DNA of 22,620 nt from Zygnema cylindricum (lineage: Eukaryota; Streptophyta; Zygnematophyceae; Zygnematales; Zygnemataceae), in the NCBI GenBank assembly GCA_037447655.1, contig JBBHKE010000257.1, positions 98,754 through 121,373 on the forward strand, written 5' to 3'. Below are positions 18,800 to 22,620 of the stretch, one piece after another. The notes beneath the pieces were generated by a model. It was not told the origin of the DNA. It saw nothing but the letters and a program-made list of their open reading frames with translations, and made no database searches. The stretch's first letter is position 1. Every line of letters begins with the position of its first letter. A program made the translations under genes and the position numbers.

Positions 18800-19765
18800 A
18801 TCAGTTTTGCAAGAGCGAAGAACTCTTTGTCGTCAATTTTGGAAAATTGACAACATCCTACGCATTTCCCTTGTTGAATGACTATGGCTCCGACGTGTCA
18901 GTTGAAAACGACTTAGTTTTGGAAGGAGGTGTTGCTGGTGTAAAAGGTGGCCTTTGTGGTGTGTAAATGCCTCTCGGCTTACATCCATTTCAAAACACAC
19001 CTGTCTCACAAGATTTGAGAAACTTAGGACGCTTTTTGTACAGATGTCCTTAACTGTAACAATAGACCTACTTGTTGTAAGATTGAAAACACTGATACCC
19101 CTAAGATCTATTTCCTTATTACAGAGCATTAAAAACTACATAAGACTTTTCTGGATTACGAGCTATAACTGTGGACCCTTCCTCTAATACTAGTTCTATA
19201 GTTGTTGCTAGATTCTAGACTGACTTTCCAATTTTTTCAAATTCGCTAAGGCTCCTTTATATTCTTCAAGAAGACCTCGCATAAGAATGATAGCCTGATG
19301 GTAAGGAGAGAAGTTCCCCCGTGAACATGCATTCTCTATTAATAAAAGCCGAAGTCCATAACAATATTGTGCCATATTACTACCTATATACATATAGTCC
19401 CAAATGTTCCCAGATGTAATAATCTCATGTTGAGCATTAGCTTTCAAATAGATGGTTTTCAATGAATTCCAATTTTTTGATGCCTTTTTCATCGTGATAT
19501 GTGACATAAGTAGATCCTTTGATATCATTAATTCTAAGAGATGCAAAGCGTGTTGATTTTTCTCAATATAGTATACATTAGTTTTAGCAAGACCGCCATC
19601 AACTACATCAAACAATTTAACCTAAGTAAAATAAGACTCAATTAAATTAGACCTATAAAAGTATTTCCTTCAATCAAAAATTGGTATTTGTGAGGGCGGG
19701 CCCGTAAGCTGTTGTTCTGTGGATACTACACCCACTGAAGATGAAGATGAGGCAAGAGTAGTCAT
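18800..19765 (-). pseudogene. Element E gag
   Basis: The start at 19765 gives MTTLASSSSSVGVVSTEQQL, then IPIFD, a stop, RKYFYRSNLIESYF, a stop, and VKLFDVVDGGLAK. The frame 19615-19208 holds MISKDLLMSHITMKKASKNW, ITSGNIWDYMYIGSNMAQY and AIILMRGLLEEYK, collinear with the UBN2 gag of A and D. A decayed zinc knuckle (YCYS-stop-GHLYKKRPK) lies near 19020-19085. Several frame changes. Confidence 0.8.
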
Positions 19766-20566
19766 CACAAAATTAAGACAAGCAAGAAGCTCTCAGAGAT
19801 GATAAAAAAAACATACAACTTTGGAACACACCCAAAGACAAATTAGGCAACCAAATGAGTTAAAAATCTGACACACAAGTGCAAATTTACACAGAAATAT
19901 GCAAACAGATCTAAGAGAAACTCTTAGTCAAAGATATCAAAATGCTAAAGCATAATTTGATGCAACAAGTTCTCGTCTTGTGAAATGGTTAAGTCCTTCT
20001 CTTGCACCTTAAAGATCTATCTTTTTTTGAAAGCTATCAACCACTCAGTATCCTAACCAGAGGAAGAAGGCATATCAGCCATGCATCAATAATATCTATC
20101 AGATCTAAGGAGGATACCTGAACATGTTAAGGTATGTCATACAGAATGAATCTGAACTGAGTCTTTGATACAACAAAACACGCCTATGTACAAAAAAGGG
20201 ATATGTTATGTCACCTTTTACTGTACAAAACACGCCTGATAATTATAGAGGTGGTCTCGGTTGACTAGCATACGTCTACAACAAATCTTCGCCGTCCATC
20301 TTTCAGAAGTTTCATCCAAGATGAAATTTGTGTGACACCTCGATCTTTGGGTGAATATGAGTCGTAGATACAAGTCTTCCGGAGTGTGACATTTTAACTG
20401 CTGACGCATGTCCCGCTTATGTGATACACAATATAATCCCTCACTGTTAAGTGTCACACTAATTCTAGTATATACTGAACCAAGTTCCCACAAAATAAAC
20501 TAAGCACCTGGAAGACACTCCCCTCACATATGAGACTTAATGAGGACTAAAGCTTTCAAAACAATA
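19766..20566 (-). repeat. Element E 5' LTR and leader, diverged
   Basis: The minus strand starts TATTGTTTTGAAAGCTTTAG, then TGTGAGGGGAGTGTC and ATTAGTGTGACAC, matching the LTRs of A and S. The block AGGACTTAACC (about 19987-19997) may mark the transcription start seen in the others, but its TATA box is not clear. The LTR and leader boundary is not visible. Confidence 0.6.
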
Positions 20567-21300
20567 GATGGTATATACTATTTTTAATTAGAGCTAAGCA
20601 ACTATGTTTATCGGTAAATATAATGATTTGTTTGTCTTCACAAAGCCTAATTCGTTAAGGAAGGCTCGAAGCCATATGACCTCTTTGACCGTTGCGGCGG
20701 CGGCCATGTTTTCGGCCTTCGTGGTGAATAAATCCACATTCTTTGGGACTTTGCTACTCCAACTTACGCTCTCATCTTCAATATTGTAAAGGTAACCAAT
20801 GGTTGATTTCTAGGCTAAAACATCCCCTCCCCAATTGGCATCCGTATATACATCAATTATAATATTTTTGTGCATTCCCCAAGAAATTAGTGTATAGTTA
20901 TTTGATTCTCAATGCTTTCCGAGCACTATTTGTCGTTGAACAATGTTTTTTCCTCAGTTTGTTCACGAAGTAGCTTACCTATGTTCTTGACCTCTGTGGT
21001 CGGTATTGCCACGGTCTCTTAGAGTTTGCTACTCCAACATTCGCTCCCATCCCCAATATTGCACATAAAACGTGATGGTCGATTTCTACGTTTAAACACC
21101 CTCTCCCCAATTTGCATCCATATATACATGTGTTTTAATGTTTTTTTGCATTCACTTAAGATTTAGTGTGCATGGTCAATTGTTTCCTTGAGGTATCCGA
21201 GCACCCATTTTGTCACTAACCAGTGTTGTTTCCTCAGTTTGGTCAAAAAGCGCCTAAGGATGCCAATCGTGGTGGAGATGTCTGTGCGAGTGTAATTCAT
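20567..21300 (-). pseudogene. Element F RNase H with internal duplication
   Basis: First copy: NYTRTDISTTIGILRRF, LTKLRKQHWLVTKWVLGYLK, a VYMDANWGEGV-like block in another frame, and CNIGDGSECWSSKL. Second copy: VNKLRKKH and VGVAKSPKNVDLFTTKAENM. Only the second copy continues to AAATVKEVIWLRAFLNELGF and, in another frame, FTDKHSCLALIKNSIYH, the region of the third catalytic Asp. It ends there, at 20567, next to the LTR of element E. Frames change several times. Confidence 0.8.
20700..21260. repeat. Tandem duplication of about 277 bp in element F
   Basis: Unit 1 is about 20700-20984, unit 2 about 20985-21260. Anchors: TTTGCTACTCCAAC at 20750 and 21025, and TTTCCTCAGTTTG near 20949 and 21229, giving an offset of 275-280. 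The copies differ at many sites, so the event is much older than the 97-bp duplication in E. Confidence 0.8.
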
Positions 21301-21835
21301 TGAATAAATGGTTGCTCCCACATTTTATGATACGGTGCGTCCTGGTTTCTTTTAGATTTTTCGAGTTTTCCACCGAATTCCTTCCGTTGTTCGAGTGGTG
21401 TGGAAATATTATTTGCGTCTTGGAGCGGAAATTTGTTGAGTAATTCTCCTGTGTAATTTTTTTGTGTGAGGTGTATTGTTTCAATTTTCCTTCGCCTTAA
21501 CAACTCAATCATTAACACGTATTGTAGTTATTCCTAGTTGTTCAATTCAAACGTGTTTTGATAATATTTCAAAATCGTTCACACAATGTATTTTTATTGG
21601 CGACTACCTTTTTTTGTGTATCTTTTCGCGATAAACCTTTGTTTTTCCTTTCGCAAAAACCTTAATTTGTATCTTTCGATGGCGCCATCTACATTTTTTT
21701 GATCTTAATTCATTTTTCGCTGATTGCTTTTCCTCCATGCGGCAAGTTCTCCAATATCTGCATGTCATTTTTAAGGATCTTGGACATCTCTTCTTTTATG
21801 GCCGCTCTCTAGTTGTTAACGTTGTAGTTTTATAG
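21260..21835 (-). pseudogene. Element F reverse transcriptase, core deleted
   Basis: At 21600-21835 the frame fragments KKNVDGAIERYKLRF and an AIKEEM-like start resemble the N-terminal block (WVFKVK...GAIERYKARL). At 21297-21518: ELLRRRKIETIHLTQKNYTG, ELLNKFPLQDANNISTPLEQ, then PYHKM. The block between (FAPVVK to YVDD) is missing, which is about half of the normal enzyme. A frameshift after PYHKM leads into the RNase H frame. Confidence 0.75.
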
Positions 21836-21878
21836 CATTGCCGCTCTCTAGTTGCTAATGTTGTAGTTCCACAACAAC
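21801..21878. repeat. 39-bp tandem duplication
   Basis: Copies 21801-21839 and 21840-21878 both begin GCCGCTCTCTAGTTG and continue GTTGTAGTT. They lie at the end of the element F reverse transcriptase similarity. Confidence 0.85.
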
Positions 21879-21944
21879 AAGGGCACTACCAAAAGCTGCT
21901 CCCATTAGATAAATAGAAGACTACCCAAAAAGTACACCGCTAAT

Positions 21945-21958
21945 GGTCAGCTTTGACC
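21945..21958. promoter_or_regulatory. GGTCA-N4-TGACC palindrome, right-edge LTR
   Basis: GGTCAGCTTTGACC on the + strand; the third example of this palindrome in the window. The GAAGACTACCC block (21917-21927) is only 17 bases away, against 56-58 in elements B and C. Confidence 0.5.
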
Positions 21959-22483
21959 AACTAATTCTTAACCACCAACGAGTTCCTTTAACTCAAAACG
22001 CAGCTCACTTAGAGTTTACACTTAACCCCTATATCTGTTAGAGTTTCACACACAAAATTTTATCAGACAAAAAGTAACACTCATACAAAGAGGGCCATAA
22101 AAGGAACTTTTCTACCTTTGTGAACTCATACAAGTTATCCAACATTTCATTAAGTCCTAATTTATACTAATAGATCTCATTAACTATCTAACTGACTTAT
22201 AGAACGTTGTGTGGTACATTATCGTACAGTCCTACTAAAGTAGCTACTTCTACCTTTTGTAATAGCTAGGAACAACACAGGTTTGTCTTTGTAAAATTCT
22301 AATCTTCACTGTACACACTAAAACTTAATTTGAATAGGAAAATTTGTACTCTAGTGAAAACATTCCACCGATATCTTTACTTTTCGTAATGTCATACATG
22401 TAACTTTCTATTCTGCAAGTGGTCCCATAATCGTACTCTTCCAATAAGGTTTACTGTTGCCGATCTCTTCAACTGTACTGTAG

Positions 22484-22539
22484 GATCTGCAAATCTCTTT
22501 AAGCAAAGTAAGATTTGCAAATCTCTTCAACCAATACAC
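22484..22539. repeat. 28-bp tandem repeat, diverged
   Basis: GATCTGCAAATCTCTTTAAG (22484) and GATTTGCAAATCTCTTCAAC (22512) are 28 bases apart. A third, shorter match, GATCTCTTCAACTG, lies at about 22462. Confidence 0.7.
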
Positions 22540-22620
22540 GACACTGTTTATTCTATTTCGGCATTCTATGTTTTCTTCGCTTTGTTTATGTATCATCGGA
22601 TATTAATCTGATGTCTTCAA

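Larger units (their letters stand above)
18052..20566 (-). mobile_element. Copia element E, 5' LTR to start of integrase
   Basis: Minus-strand Copia element: LTR outer edge at 20566, leader, gag, degenerate zinc knuckle, protease, GAG-pre-integrase and the first integrase block. It ends where the LTR of element D begins (18051/18052). Its gag is a diverged relative of A and D. More stops than D, as expected for an older layer. Confidence 0.85.
20567..21835 (-). mobile_element. Copia element F, rearranged polymerase and RNase H remnant
   Basis: Minus-strand order: N-terminal reverse transcriptase (about 21835-21600), a deletion of the polymerase core, the C-terminal reverse transcriptase (21530-21260), then RNase H with an internal duplication (21300-20567). 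It ends at the edge of element E inside RNase H. It is the oldest and most damaged layer of the right nest. Confidence 0.8.
21880..22620 (-). repeat. LTR-like region at the right edge
   Basis: Minus strand: TATAAAT (22160-22166) followed by TAGGACTTA, then GGTCA-N4-TGACC at 21945-21958 and GGGTAGTCTTC, which are landmarks of the LTRs of the other elements. GTAC tetramers lie upstream (22214, 22224). No gag follows; the next coding piece is the reverse transcriptase start of element F. It could be the F LTR after a deletion of gag to integrase, or a separate LTR. The edges are unknown and it runs off the window. Confidence 0.45.

Noticed and set aside
18652-18966. Plus-strand open frame of 104 codons
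   Set aside because: It overlaps the protease and gag end of element E on the minus strand (DSGNSSHMC block), which explains the region better.

Overview
The window looks like a piece of a large, repeat-rich plant nuclear genome. It is AT-rich and has no intact host gene and no bacterial feature. Nearly all of it is decayed Ty1/Copia LTR retrotransposons (UBN2-type gag, CCHC zinc knuckle, aspartic protease, integrase, reverse transcriptase, RNase H), plus tRNA-derived SINE-like copies and simple repeats. The species cannot be named from this sequence alone. Elements are called A to F and S here, from left to right.

Left edge (1-1736): a G-quadruplex motif, a long low-complexity stretch that is T-rich then A-rich, an unrecognised open frame with a 27-bp tandem duplication, and two related SINE-like copies in the same direction. 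Left nest (1737-11378): element C (minus strand) is interrupted inside its integrase by element B (plus strand). B has a recognisable 3' LTR that itself carries a SINE. B is in turn cut inside gag by the 5' LTR of element A (minus strand). The insertion order read from the sequence is C, then B, then A.

Middle (11379-12300): T-rich DNA, a 104-bp (AT)n microsatellite and a degenerate ACATT-rich array. Right nest (12300-21835, all hosts on the minus strand): element F is cut in RNase H by the 5' LTR of element E. E is cut in integrase by the 5' LTR of element D. D is cut in reverse transcriptase by a solo LTR (S, plus strand) with TG...CA ends and a perfect 5-bp target duplication. The insertion order is F, E, D, S. 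The right edge (21880-22620) holds a diverged LTR-like promoter region.

A, D and E form one related family (similar gag; LTRs of A, D, E and S related). B and C form another (similar gag, protease and LTR). No element can be functional: each has frameshifts, stops or lost catalytic residues (B has YVEY in place of the reverse transcriptase YVDD; D has YLND). The far halves predicted for most interrupted elements are missing from the window, so large deletions followed the insertions.
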